Assembly (NCBI GenBank): GCA_964017235.1
Contig: OZ024929.1
Coordinates: 28,765,464 to 28,829,463, forward strand
Reading direction: 5' to 3'
From: Sabellastarte sp. h YS-2021
Lineage: Eukaryota; Annelida; Polychaeta; Sabellida; Sabellidae
DNA length: 64,000 bases
Each line of letters opens with the position of its first letter. The first letter of the stretch is position 1. The notes under the pieces were generated by a model that was not told the origin of the DNA, did no database searches, and saw nothing but the letters and a program-made list of their open reading frames with translations. This document shows, piece by piece, positions 1 through 13,400 of the stretch. The translations under genes were made by a program, and so were the position numbers.

Positions 1-734
1 GGTGGTTTAGCCGGGACCGGTGCAGATTTAACCTGAGGAGGGCCCACATCAGGAGAGGGAGAAACTTGTCTCTTTTTTGAATGTTTATCGTCCTTATGGT
101 CCTTGCGGGATTTGCGTGACTTCTTTTCTTTAACATCCCTTTCTACACTCTTACTAGCCTGTTGTTTGTCACCCTCACCTTCTGCCGGGAACTCCACCGG
201 ACCGGTGAGCCGGGCAGAAGGGGGAATAAAAGGAGTGTCTGAAATGGCAGCATGGGAAGGCATATGCTGAACAGAAGATTTGGGGGTAGAGAAAACGTTG
301 CCCCTGGAGAGTAAGGCCTCAAACCGGGCGAATTGTTCAGCCCATTGATCTGACATCTTTTGGAGTTGATCAGAGGTAACAAAAGCAGAACTGGAAGACT
401 CCGGCTGCGCATGCGCAGGGGGTTGAGAGGCAGAAGGAGATGGTTGAAAAACAGGCTCTGTATCCTCAACAGAAGCAATAACTGTTACCTGATCCGGAGA
501 CACTAAAACCCCCGCCTTTTTGTCCTTGCGTATCTTGTATGTAGGGGTGGCTAGCATATCCTTCTGGGTATCCGTGAAACCATCACAAATAACACACGAT
601 TTCTTAGCAACACAGTCATCATCCCCAATGCCCTTGTCACGGCATCTGGCACAGCGTTTGTGCAAATCAAAAGAGGCCATAATATGACCGCATACGCCTC
701 GCCTCTGTCCTTTTTTATCTCCAGGGGATGCCAT
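1..734 (-). CDS. DIRS-like retrotransposon ORF1 (gag-like), N-terminal part
   Basis: This frame is open for 244 codons from the ATG at 734-732 to the window edge. It begins MASPGDKKGQRR and GHIMASFDLHKRC, followed by a Cys-rich stretch (CARC, then CVICDG), a Ser/Pro-rich middle, and a Lys-rich basic region (KEKKSRKSRKDHKDDKH). A related start, [18 protein letters not shown], occurs at 28679, and the region upstream matches DIRS-type terminal repeats. ORF1 of DIRS elements is thought to be the structural, nucleic-acid-binding protein. This copy is uninterrupted as far as visible, unlike the pol half at 60-64 kb, so the element may be younger. It lies in a perlecan intron in the same orientation as the gene. 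Confidence 0.7.
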   Translation of the reverse strand, partial: MASPGDKKGQRRGVCGHIMASFDLHKRCARCRDKGIGDDDCVAKKSCVICDGFTDTQKDMLATPTYKIRKDKKAGVLVSPDQVTVIASVEDTEPVFQPSPSASQPPAHAQPESSSSAFVTSDQLQKMSDQWAEQFARFEALLSRGNVFSTPKSSVQHMPSHAAISDTPFIPPSARLTGPVEFPAEGEGDKQQASKSVERDVKEKKSRKSRKDHKDDKHSKKRQVSPSPDVGPPQVKSAPVPAKP

Positions 735-1046
735 GATATATAAGCACAATTACTCACTACAAATTTACCAAGAATTCACTTGTAAAACACATAAAAAAAT
801 TAAAATAGTTTCTCTTAAACTTCAAGCGTTTGAAATCCTCACGCGCCAAACAAAAAGAGGAAGAGCGCATGCGCACGCATGCGCAGTATACCAGCAGGTA
901 GGCTGTACAGCCACCTGGCGAGTGAACAGGACACTACCGGTCCCGGCCAGAGCCCAGCTCAGGACGTTTTTTTCTAATGTTTGGCGTGACCGGCAGAGCG
1001 CCGGACAAATGCATCTGTCCACTAGGTAAGTTGTATTAACGCAATA
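735..1046 (-). repeat. Left inverted terminal repeat/5' leader of DIRS-like element
   Basis: On the minus strand the outer edge starts with a TTATTGCGTTAATACAAC motif followed by TAGTGGACA. The same edge occurs at 28921-28955, and in inverted orientation at 60077-60112. The interior holds alternating GCATGCGCACGCATGCGC. The promoter for ORF1 should lie here; I see no certain TATA box. Confidence 0.6.
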
Positions 1047-1187
1047 AAATCATAACGCTAATTATCACCGGGTAATATATAAAACTATGTCATAGTATTG
1101 AGTTCAATAACAGTATGTGGTGGAGAATAAAATCTTATACGTCCAAAATATATTCATTCAACACGATATATTCATGAAAACACTCAC

Positions 1188-1451
1188 GCTCCACTTCCAC
1201 AATAGCGGAGGCCTGGGCTCTGCCTGCTACATTCTCCGCTAAACACACATACAAGCCCCTATCCGCTGCTGTGGCTTGAGTGATCCTCAGTATATTTCCC
1301 TGCACACGATGGTTTCTGCCCAGCTCCCCTCCAGAACGGGACCATCTGATGGAGGGTGGAGGCAGACCAGTCACACTGCAAGTGAGGGTGGCGGTGGTGT
1401 CCTGCGTGACAGTCTGACGCTCAGGTTCAATAACTGCAGTGGGAGGCTCCG
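1188..1451 (-). CDS. HSPG2: Perlecan exon 41: Ig domain 7 in a single exon
   Basis: This 264-nt, phase 1-1 exon encodes a whole Ig domain: [20 protein letters not shown], then [16 protein letters not shown] and AIVEVE. It is the last exon in the window. The DIRS-like element at 1-1046 sits in the next intron, so the gene continues below position 1. Confidence 0.95.
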
Positions 1452-4400
1452 CTGTGTGTACAGATAGGTAAATATGTACTGACTTAGTTACATATTTACA
1501 GAAATAGTTAATTATACACAACACAAATATGCATTGATAAAATAAACATTCTTATAAGTACAATATTAATGGAAATAATCAAAATCTTCTAATAATACTC
1601 ACTTAATCACCAAAACAGGAGTCCAGTCTGCTCTGTTTTCATATTTATTCATTAAACTTAAAATAATCACACTGATAGCAGAGGGATATAACTAATATTC
1701 ACTGCAATGTTCAGTAAATAAACAGTGAATTCTTTACAAGTAGAATCCCATTACCCCTAGGATGAAGTTCAAGTTATGTACAATTTTTCTTATATCAACA
1801 AAAATTCAGCATTTTCTGAAGCTGGAACTTCACAATTAGTTAAACTTCTACCTAAAAATAAGATAGCTTTACTTATGTAGAGGCTACTGTAATTAATACT
1901 CACTTGGAAAAACTTTTACTTACTGACAGTTGAGGGATCAATAGTGAGCTGAGCCACAGCCTGACTCACTTGGCCATTAACCAGTGTGATGGTGCAGATG
2001 TAACGGCCGCCAAAAATGGGTTTACAGTCAGGAATCACAAGCTGACCGGATCCGGTCTCATATGAACCTGTAACAACACATTAGAATATAGGGCTAATTT
2101 GCACTGACAAATTATACTGATGATCTAGAATACATTTATGATACACCACTTAGGGGTATGCAGATATGCACTTTAATGGTTCAATTTTTATTGTAGAGAT
2201 GTTAACTTTTAACATTGTATAACTTTTCACAAGTTTAAGCAATAAAATAAAAACATGTTGAGTAATTTAAAAGGTTGAAGGTTATAGTTTTCGGCAGAGC
2301 CAAGAGTGCAACACAAATATTTATTAGGCTACGACTACTTACCTGGAGGCAGTGGTCCTCCTTCCCTTGTCCACTGAATACTGTCCACTTCTACCTCTGT
2401 CTTCGCTGAGCAGGACAGCCTGGCATCTTTGCCAGGATATACAACCAAATCTGAGTCATCCACCAACACCTCAAATATTGGCTCCACTATATCCTCTGGT
2501 GGAAATACACAATCAGATGATTTATTACAAACATTTATACAATCTCAGAAATAAATGTATCACATCAACTTACAAATACTGGCTGCACTCACATTAATGG
2601 AAACATGAAAACAAATATACCGACTACAGACCCATTAAATAAAAAAAAAATTCAAATATGTACATAACTTTGTCCTGTGATATAAATAGACCAGCAAATC
2701 ACAGAAAATATAATAAACATAGATCACTTTAGTGAAATCTGGGCTGGGATTCACAGAATGTAATCCAGAATGTAATTGACAAAATGTTAAATGCAGTGAC
2801 ACAATGAAAAGGGGTTGTTACAAACATAGAATCACACTGAAGTTATAATGAACTATAAGAAGATTTGTTGAAACAGATATGTAACATTAAACGCATACAC
2901 AGACACACACCATATTTATTCTGTGACCAAGGGGTAATATGTATAAGGTATTGGATAGGTATGTTTTGGAAAGATCTAAGCCAAGACATATGGATGGTCT
3001 TAATAAAGACTGTCCTCTTATTCATGTTAATAAACAGAATTATGTGTAAGGTTATTTGCATTTGCTAAGGATTGGTGAGAATAGTAATAATTGTGTATGC
3101 CTGCATAATTACTGTGCATTCTTTTCTTTAACATACACCAAACTTTGCTTTAAACTGTAAGAATGTAATCATATTGTGGCAATTTTATATAAAATATTAG
3201 AAAAGCCAATAATATGTTACAATAATTGTGTTTTTCTTCTTCAAAATATGGCACTAGAGACTTTATCATCACTTTATTTTTAACTGGCAGTCAAATTCTC
3301 CAAGATGTCTTTGACGTCTAATGTGTGTGGGACAGGTTGACATTTATTTAAACATAAGTGACACACAACTTCTTGTCCAACACACATACCTCCTCTGACA
3401 TAGAGTATGGTTCTGACTGATGCCGAGCCTGCACTGTTTCTGGCAGTACATGTGTACTCGGCTTCATCTGCTTTCCTGGCTCTGGGGATATAAAAGACCC
3501 CGTTAGTAACCGTTGACTCAGGGCTAAGGATTCCATTTCGACCTCCAGACCATTCTACAGCTGGCAAAGGTTCGCCTTCTGCTATACAGGCAAATTCCAC
3601 AGGATCCCCAACATTTACCTTCAGGAAACGTGGTTCTATACGTACCACTGGTGCCTGCTCTACTCCACCTAGTGGAGAGTTAGAGAACTACATAAGAGCA
3701 TGTTACACACACTGAGAGGAGCTAAATTTGAGTTTCATGTCACTTTAACATCTGAGACATTAGGGTGAAAGAAAACATTGAAATCTATGTTGACATTTAT
3801 TCCCTTAGTGTTAGTAGAAATTTTTAAAAGAAACCTCAAGAGCATTAAATGGTCTCAGGGACAAAGCCTTTGTGATTTACTTTTTACAAAAATTAAAACC
3901 TGGCAAATGGTATCAGAATGTTTGATACAATGGTATTGCAACTAGGGATGGGTCGGTTGGGCCGGTTTCTCGGCATTTTATTGAAATACTGTGATGAGAT
4001 TTTACAACTGCCACTTCTGCTTGTCAGCGCATATAATAGAAGGAAGAGTTAAAATATTAGAAACATACTCAAAATCTGAAGAAATTGTAAGGTTTTATCC
4101 CCAATTTTCGTGCATTTGCAGACTTTATTCAGTAGTAGCGATTACGTTGAGCAGAACTGCCATGTTTTGGTTACGACTATTTATAACCTCAATCTCGCTT
4201 GTCAGCTCATATAACTCAAGAAAAACTTAAAATATTGGGAACAAAAAAGAAATATGAAGAAATTATAAGCTATTATCTCATATTTCGTGCATTTGGTCAC
4301 TTTTATATTGTGATGTCATGAAGAGGAAACGTCCATGTTTGTTTGGGGTGTTGGAATCGGTACGGTTTTGCATTTGCGACCTCCCGATGTACATATTTGT

Positions 4401-7400
4401 CATACAGACTCATTCCTAATTGCAACACATATTAAAATATAATATTCTGTTTTTGATTTACATTTATGAAGGCTTTAGCTTGTGACAAAAACACATAAAA
4501 TATTAAATTTTTATTTTTGATGCATTATGATTGGGTAAAAACGCTGCAGTTCAATTTAAACTTTTGGTACAAAAGACACCACAGTTTATTTTTTGATTGA
4601 ACTGTTCTGGCATTAATAAATACTACACAAGAACATGTAAAGCCACATACAAATGTGTTTTTAATCAAGTAAATCAGACATATTAAAACTGCCACAAAAA
4701 CTATTCAAAGCCAGTCACTGTTTGGGAGTGTAATAAGGGAAAAGGCAGAGAATAGCAAAACATTCATCACAGAGCACTTTCAGTGTAACATAGGGGTGTG
4801 ACAAGGTTACAGACAAACTGTATTGAGAAACTTACCACAAAATAGATAATTTGCTACTTGAAAAAAATGTTAAAATTTTATTTCTATAAATATACTGTCT
4901 GAAACCTAACTAGAGTAAGGATTCTAAAATTCGCCAGGAATATAAAATTCGCCACCTCTAAAAACCTTTGTTAATTCTATGAAGAAAATGATGTTTTGTC
5001 TTAAATTTCGTATTTTTGGTTCAAAAGCCTTAATTTACTATATATTCAACAAATCTCACCTCAATTCATTTAATTTATTAGTAATTCCACAGGTGGCGAA
5101 TTTCAGATATGTGGCAAATTTTAGATTCCTTACTCTATATCCCTTTCACACTACAGGCGGTATCACCCATGGTGACCCGTGTTTGGTGAAATGTCCATGT
5201 CGCTGAATCACCGTCTGACATCCATATGTGACCTTGCGAGTCAGATATGAACCATAAATTACCTTACACGTCCTATTGAAGTTTTAAGCCGTTACAAAAT
5301 TTCTGCCTCTGATTTCGGTACCGTAAGCATGCGCAGACGATTTCGTGCATGCATGTATGAATTTCTGACTACAGGTAACCAAAGGTGTGGTCCACAGCGT
5401 ACATAACGTTGTGATTTGGTTGTCTTTCGGTGTTATACAGCGACATAAGGCGAGTTAAGGTATTGGTCATTTCGCCATGTGTTTGTCCGACGGATACCGA
5501 AGGTGAGTTGAGGTTAATGGAGGTGGTTTCTCCGTGACCAATGTTTGCAGTACTGCCATCCTACTGTTATTGACGGCTAAAAAACCGTGTCCAATCATCC
5601 AATCAGTGGCTGTCCACCTGTAGTGTGAACAGCTTGGACAAAATGTGGCGACCTCGGGGCGGTTCTGCCACCCAGAAAAACTTCTAGCCACGGGACGTAC
5701 CAGCTGTAAAGTGAAAGGGCATTTTCAGTCCATGTTGCCTCTCCTTTATATTTAGTTCTTATGTAAAGGTCCTTATTTTCAGATATTTGACAATTTACGT
5801 TCTGTGAATTTGTTTACAGTCCATATTTATTTCACCGATACTTTTATTTGGTTAAAACAACTTGGTTTATATTGGAATGCAAGTCCCTGGATTTATGCTA
5901 ATTCTCACACTACGGATATATGGACCATTTTTTTTCAGTCTAAGTCACACCCCTAGTATAAAACCACACTTAGAAATGGTTATACATTTACATATAACTT
6001 CAAAAATGTAGAGTACATGAAGTTTACTTGAAATTGTGTGAACATTAAGGAAATGTTTCAAATTTGCACAGCCATTGCATAGGTCTTTGGCATGGTGTCA
6101 AATGATCAAGTTAACATGCCTTGTTGAATAGGTAGGCTCTAATTTAGTTATTGTTTATAATACAATAAAGAACAGACTGCACAACTAAAATTACAAGTGC
6201 GAATATGCTACGAGACATATTGTTATATCTGCAGTGGTTGTAGTTTTGGAGAAGTCAATAGCTCGTAAATATATACTTGTCCCACAAGACTACGCCAATA
6301 TGTCTACAACTTCAATAACTGACATAAAATAGAAGCGTTTTCAGTCACCTGTGACCGTTAGCACCGCTCTATCATCATCCACTGCATAGAAGTTGGATCC
6401 AGTGCACACATAGGTGCCTGCATCTTCTGGTCTCAAATTCTGGATAACCAGGGTTCCCTGTCCATTATCCCTCGCATTATAAGGCAGAGGCTGGCCGTCA
6501 GCTCGTGTCCAGGCTAAAGTGTATGTGTACTGAAAAGAGGGGATGGTTGGCTGCTAGATTATAACATTTAAATGAGAAAATATTTGTATTGAGTATGTGA
6601 AATTTGCTGCTCTGGCAACCCCCTTATTTTCCTCTAATTATGGAAATTTTTTTATTATTTTTGTGATTTATGTGACTATTTTAACACTTCTCTGTTTCCC
6701 GATTTTTGTGAATTTTAAAAAATTTTGTATTTTTTTTTTTTGTTTTTAATTTAAGGGTTGAGTTGATAAGGGCAAATTTCACATCTTTCTCCCTACAATT
6801 TAATTATTATTTTTTTTCTCTTTTTCTGAGAACAGATCAGAGCTTGTCTGGAAGCATTTTCATTGTGGTATATTTTTCCCCAAAATTACAATAGAACTGA
6901 TATTATATGAACTTTCATTTTCTACTGTCTGATTTCTATATTCTTTTATTTATTCTTCCTTCATGAATAAAATAAAACTTCCTGATATTATCATGATTAT
7001 TGTCTCAATGCTTTCTATTAGACAATCTATTCCTTGAACACAGTGTCCAAGGCTTATCTCTTTAAGAGTTCACATAATACATGTTCTACTGATTTTGCAG
7101 GAATAGGTCAGAAACCAGAGCTAATAAAAGCAAAAAACTGAGACAGAACAAGAATACATAATATGAAACAAATGTAAAACTGAAACAAACATTTCCAACT
7201 GGAATATAATGAACAGGGCTACAAATGCAATAACATACACTGACCTCATAATATATAGGTCAGATGAAAACAAAGCAGAGAGAAATATTTTAGCAACTTC
7301 AGTGTTCAGGTATAAACTTAGTAAACAAAGCCAAAAGGGGTTTCGATCTTTTAGCGCTGGTGTAAAGCCATCAGAGGCATGAGTAGAGCACCAGAGCAGT

Positions 7401-10400
7401 CACCCATCCCCCTACTAGGTGCAACCCATTAACCCCTTAACTTCAGTGAACAGACATATACTCATCATGTCATGTCACAATTCATGAAATCAAGAGACAA
7501 AAAAATGTGACCTCTAAAAGCATGATCCTCGCTTGAGCTCAAACTTAAAAGTAGTATCACAGATGCTCGTGACCGGGGACATAGTTTTCAACATCATGAG
7601 ATAAGAAGAACTGACACATTGTAAAGATCAAGAGACTTTTAGAGCAAACAGTGTGACATGATGTTGCACACACACATCTGCTAACCAATGTCCCTATCAA
7701 GAATCAACTTCCTACACCTTACGGTTTCCAAGATATAGCCTGGACAATATTTTAAGGGTCCTGGTCACTACAGCAAGGTCAAAGGTCAAATCAAGGGCGC
7801 ACCATGACAAGGCAAATATACACACCCTGATCAATGTCCCTACCAATTATCAACTTCCTACACCTTATTGTTTCCGAGATATAGCTCAGACAAGATTTTA
7901 AAGTTCACGGTCACTATAGCAAGTCAAAGGTCAAATCAAGGTCATACCATGATGCTGCACCTACACCGTCTTAAAAAAATGTCCCTAATAAGTATCGACT
8001 TCCTACACTTTACGGTTTCTGAGATATAGGCTGGACAGATTTTCAAATTCAAGGTCACTATGGCAAGGTCGAAGGTCAAACCAAGGTCACACTATGACGT
8101 TGCACACAATACCCCTTAACCAGTGTCCCTACCAAGTATCAACTTCCTGTACCTTACAATTTCTGAGATATAGCCCGGACAAAATTTTAATGGTCAAGGT
8201 CACTACGGCAAGGTCAAAGGTCAAATCGAGGGCACACTATGACATTACACACCTACACTCCCTAACCAATGTCCCTACTAAGTATCAACTTCCTGTACCT
8301 TACAATTTCTGAGATATAGCCCGGACAGAATTTTAATGGTCAAGGTCACTACGGCAAGGTCAAATCGAGGGCACACTATGACATTACACACCTACACTCC
8401 CTAACCAATGTCCCTACTAAGTATCAACTTCCTACACCTTACACTTTCTCAGATATAAGCCGGACAAGATTTTCAAATACAAGGTCACTACGGCAAGGTC
8501 AAATGTCAAATTAAGGTCTCACCATGATGTTTTACGTCTACATACCAACTATGAACTTCCTATACCTTACAGGTTCTGAGATACAGCCCGGACAGCCTGA
8601 CCACTCGCCCGCCCGTCCAGACACCATGGGTGAAAACAATACCCGCACAGCCCTAAAAAGCTGTGGGGTAAAAAGCATGGAAACTTCTCATGCAATATTT
8701 AACATTATGATTATACTGAGTCAAAGGTTAGAGTTTAATGTTTTTTCAATAGCTAAGGTCATGGCAGGAAAGGGCCTCGGTGGATATGGAACGATTACAT
8801 GAAAAACTTGTAAACTACTCAGTCCACTGATGCTACTGACCTTTGTAAGAAATTTTGATACACTTGAATATATGGTTTCAGCAAAAGCTTGGCCAAAAAG
8901 GTAAACAAAGGTAAACAGAACAAGAGAACATGTGAGATAAAACAGCTGTTCCAGTTTCCAAAAGCATGACTAATTGTATAAAGAACTGAAAGGAACTGAT
9001 CAGTACAAAATGTGTTTTTTTATTGTTTGGTATATCAGGTACACACAAAAGCATTAAACTGATTGAAATACAACACGACAGAACTGTTTGGATTGAAATT
9101 TCACAACATAATTGAAATATAACAGTTTTCATACTTGAGTTAATTCAGCATTATCAGTTAAAATTTTGTCGATTATTGGTGAGGATAAAGAAACTTGTGA
9201 TTAATAATAACTAAAGCTCAAGCTATATTCACTTATCAACAAAAATAGAAAGCCAACACAACATTGGTTTCATAATATTTGCTGATAAAAACTACTTTTG
9301 AGTTTCTCAGCTTGATTATTTTTTAATCTAAACTAAAAGCTTTAAAATGATTTATCATATGTCTCTATAAAATATGAGCCATTCAAAACAAAATGATCTT
9401 TTCACAAGTTACAATAATATAAAGCATCACAAAGAGAGAGACAGAGAGCTTGCCAATGCCAAAGCTTAACACAAAAGCCAAATATATACACATGCTGCCA
9501 AATCCAATGCTTCACAAGTTGCTCTTCAACTAATTCCAATTATTTCAGCAATACAATGTATGTATTCTCAAAAGTTTTCACAAAACAATAACCATGAAGT
9601 ATTAGTAATTTACAGATACTTTATCAGAATGTAACAATTTAACATGATTGTCTTCAAATTTGAAACACATTTGACAGGAGCAGCAATGCATTAAAATCAG
9701 GTGACTTTTACGAAATTACAGAAAAAGTTGATTTAGTTTTAAATGTCAATCTCACCTTTAATAAACATAAAATGCCACTGGTTGCTAAGCTTTCTGGTTG
9801 GATGTGCAATTCTAATTTTACAGGAAGTTAAAAAAAAAAGAAGAAAAGTCTCTATCAAGCAGGACTTTGTACAACATGAAAATCATCTGAGTAATAAAGT
9901 AAGGACTTACCTGTAGTACTGAGGACTGTAAAAACCCCCCTCATGTGATAGGACGGCATTGCTTTACACCCACCAAAGTGTAGATATAGGGGGGAAAACA
10001 GACAGAGGATGGGAAAGAACTACTCACATTCAATAACATACTGGTCAACACATGGTAGAACAGTATATGAGAGGAGGCTATATAAGGATATATACTTATC
10101 TATCAAACTAATATAGATGGCTTTTGTAAGCGAGACAATACTGAATGTGTTTTATAAGTGATTGTCTTTTTATTAAAAGAAAATCCAATGAGTATTGGTC
10201 AAGAAATTAGTTTTTAGTCAAAATCTAACAACTACTTCTTGTACAATAGTACTTCAGTTTCAGGTCAGAAACATTCACACAAAAATCGGCATGCAACAAT
10301 ATCTGGAATTTGGTTAAACAAGCTAAATTCCTTATACTTTGAAGTTTTGGGTCAAGGTTTAATTGAATAACTCTTTTAGTCTATACATACTACTAGTAGG

Positions 10401-13400
10401 GTTGGGGACCTGTCACACGATAAGATAAATAACAAAGTAGATGATTAAGTTATTTGGTGAAAAAGTAAACTTGTGGAGGGAGTAATTCTATATAAAAAGT
10501 ACAAGTGTATATAATAAATACTACATCTATAGCCTTGAAACTTACACACAAATTATTCATGGAAATGTAGCCTAATCACTTAATAAAGAGCTCACATAGT
10601 TTAGAAATTGTTAGAGAGGTAAATTAAAATGAGTGACATGCTTTATAAAAGGGACAATCAATCCGTTTTCAATCAGTGAACTATGGTGTGATGGACCGAC
10701 TTGGGGTTTAGGTATAAATGAGGTAAATAAATAGGCCCAATATGACAAAACATCTGAAATAGTTTCAGAGAAAATGAGTTGTGGGCAAGTACATCAGCAA
10801 AGTAATTGTTTCTGTCATGTGACCTTGCAAAGGTCAAGTTCATATGGAAAATGTTGGCATTCCCAAAGCTGGTGACAATGTGTGGCAAAAAATAGTATTT
10901 TGTCAATATTTTTTTCAAAAAATATGCAAATAGAGAGCAAAAACAATGGATATTAATGTTGGTCATAACCTTAATCTTTATATATGTGTGACTTATGGTC
11001 TAGGAAAACCTTAATGGTCAAGGTGTTTATGCAAGAGAGCTATGTAAAATATATGATACTCATGCTTCAGTGGGTACATTGTTTATTGATATTGATATTT
11101 ATAGTTTTGGGACAAGGTTGCCGATATCGATGCCTAAAGATGTATATCAGTATGGTCAATTTAAGTAAAACTTACACTGCAAATATTTGAAATAAAGCTT
11201 AAATCTGAACATAATTTTGTATATTTATCTTGCTTTTTTGTAGTTTTCAATGCGTTTTTCATGAAAACTGCCATGTTTCCTTTTGGTAAAGTTTACTTCC
11301 TGACTATTTAGCAGAGAATATCACTCCCCTCAAATATCAGCCGATATTGAAATATTTTTTACATATAATATCGATATTCACACAGCCAACGATTTACGCG
11401 CTATCATGCTTTAGCAGTCTGAATTTTTATGCACCTGCTACTGAGTATTTAAACAATATCCAATGTAACTTAAGAGAGAGTCACTACGATATATAAAAGT
11501 TATTTTGTGAGGTCAGAAAATTGGATTAAATACCACAAAATTATGAAAGAAACAAATGACAAGAGATACACCAATAATTTTCCATTAATCACCAAAAACA
11601 TACCAATCCAGTAATTGTGTCAGTTAGTCAGGCAACATCAGACATAAATACATGGATCAAAATACACACAACCATAGCTCAAGGTCATATCAATGTTGGC
11701 ACAAACAAATGTTTCTGTACCTGTATATTCTAATGACCGAGTACCCAACAAAACAAAACTTATTTCTCAAATGCTGGGTTAAAATATAGTGTTTCAGGCC
11801 ATCTTTGAAACCTTAACGTCAAACTGCAGTTTTATAGTTTTCCTGAGTGAAAGATTTATTTGCTGTAACAAATATAATCATCCTTGGCATTTTGTTCCAG
11901 AAAAAGCCAGGATATCATTCTTGTAGACTGTGGATGTCATCATTTACAGTAAAGGATATAATCTAATTCTGACTTTTGAAACAAGATGCATAAAAGTGAG
12001 ATTATCTATGTACAAGGTACTTGGGTTTCTTAAGCTGCTGTACATGCCATAAAGCTAATATCTATTGAATGTTTTACAAGTGTATTTTGAATGGATTGAT
12101 TTGGATCATACAATCAAAGTTTTGGTATTTACAGAAATTTAACTTTGAAAAAAAATAAGTGACAATTTATAATTAGTCCTTATTTCAATGATTTGTCTGA
12201 GATGTCAAATTTCATTGCCAGCAAAGCGATTGGTTTTATTAATGTTGAAGCACAGAATAACTTTCTTATTTATTCCAAAAGTTACTAATTTAAAGCTGTT
12301 GCGACTAATTTAGGCAAAAGCTATGGGTCAGAGGAAAGAAAATCCCTATGGTAACAACTAGGAAACACATATAATCTATTCTAGTGTTTGACTGTGCAAG
12401 GTGCATTATACTTACACCATAGATTTGTATAACTGAGTGCCAACAGGTCTGCTGCACTTGAGCAGTAACTAGGTTTACCCATGCCATAAATAAGTTTGAA
12501 GTTTCATTAAGTAAAATCTACTCGCTATTTTTCTATGGTAAATAAAGTAGCTCTATACTATCTCAATGAACAGTTATTATAACTGTTTTTTATTTATATA
12601 CTACAAGCAAGATTAAACTTATGAGGGCACTACACATATCAAACACTTAGGCAATCCAAACAATAAGGGATACTAGGACCAAAGGACAAAATAAATAAAC
12701 ATGGGAAGATTGAGATGCGCATGGGGATAAATGGCAGGAACAGAGCACGCAAAATCACAACACAAAGGACAAACTAGGAGCAGTGAAGCAGAGAAGGAGA
12801 GAGAGACAGGTGCGGTGGGTGTAAAAATGACTGAAAAGTGATACATACGTCTGGACCAACCTGACTTATACCAATGCAGTTGAAGGTCACAGTGCTGCCA
12901 GCAGCTTCAGACTTAAGCTTGGGTTCCTGAACAATGACTTGAATGGCACGCTCACCTAGAATATAAATATTTGGCATAACAATACCAGGAAGTATATTTG
13001 AACCTATATATATATTGTTTTGTGAAAGAAATTTTCAAAGTAAGGTTGTCACATACAATGAAATATCGAGTGTTATATATTAGGAGAGACTAAACGTATT
13101 TCACAAGCTTCATTTCAACTACCTACAATACTTCTACATGAAAACAAAAAATATGCTTTAATAGTTACTAACTGCAGAGAAAATTGTTTTGTCTGGTTTA
13201 ACAGCAATGATCAATCACTGATACAGTGTTACTTATGGTACTGACAATAGTAACTGTTTATAAAAACAGGAAGAAAATACAAACTAATTTGTGAAAATGA
13301 TTAAATTATTAGAACATAAATACAGTAGATTCTGTGCCGAATGGAGAAAGTCCAATTGTCAAAATGGATACCATTTACAGGTCTTAACATGAGACAATGA

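Larger units (their letters stand above)
4791..5955. mobile_element. hAT-like element carrying two nested MITEs
   Basis: The ends are TAGGGGTGTGAC (4791-4802) and its complement GTCACACCCCTA (5944-5955). The flanking octamers GTGTAACA and GTATAAAA agree at 6 of 8 bases, compatible with a decayed hAT target duplication. Inside lie the MITE at 4911-5137 and the inverted-repeat element at 5141-5719. There is no coding potential. Confidence 0.55.

Noticed and set aside
9909..9932. Possible microexon (acceptor and GTAAGTCC donor on the minus strand)
   Set aside because: Exons 36 and 37 join in phase 0 and form a complete Ig domain without it.
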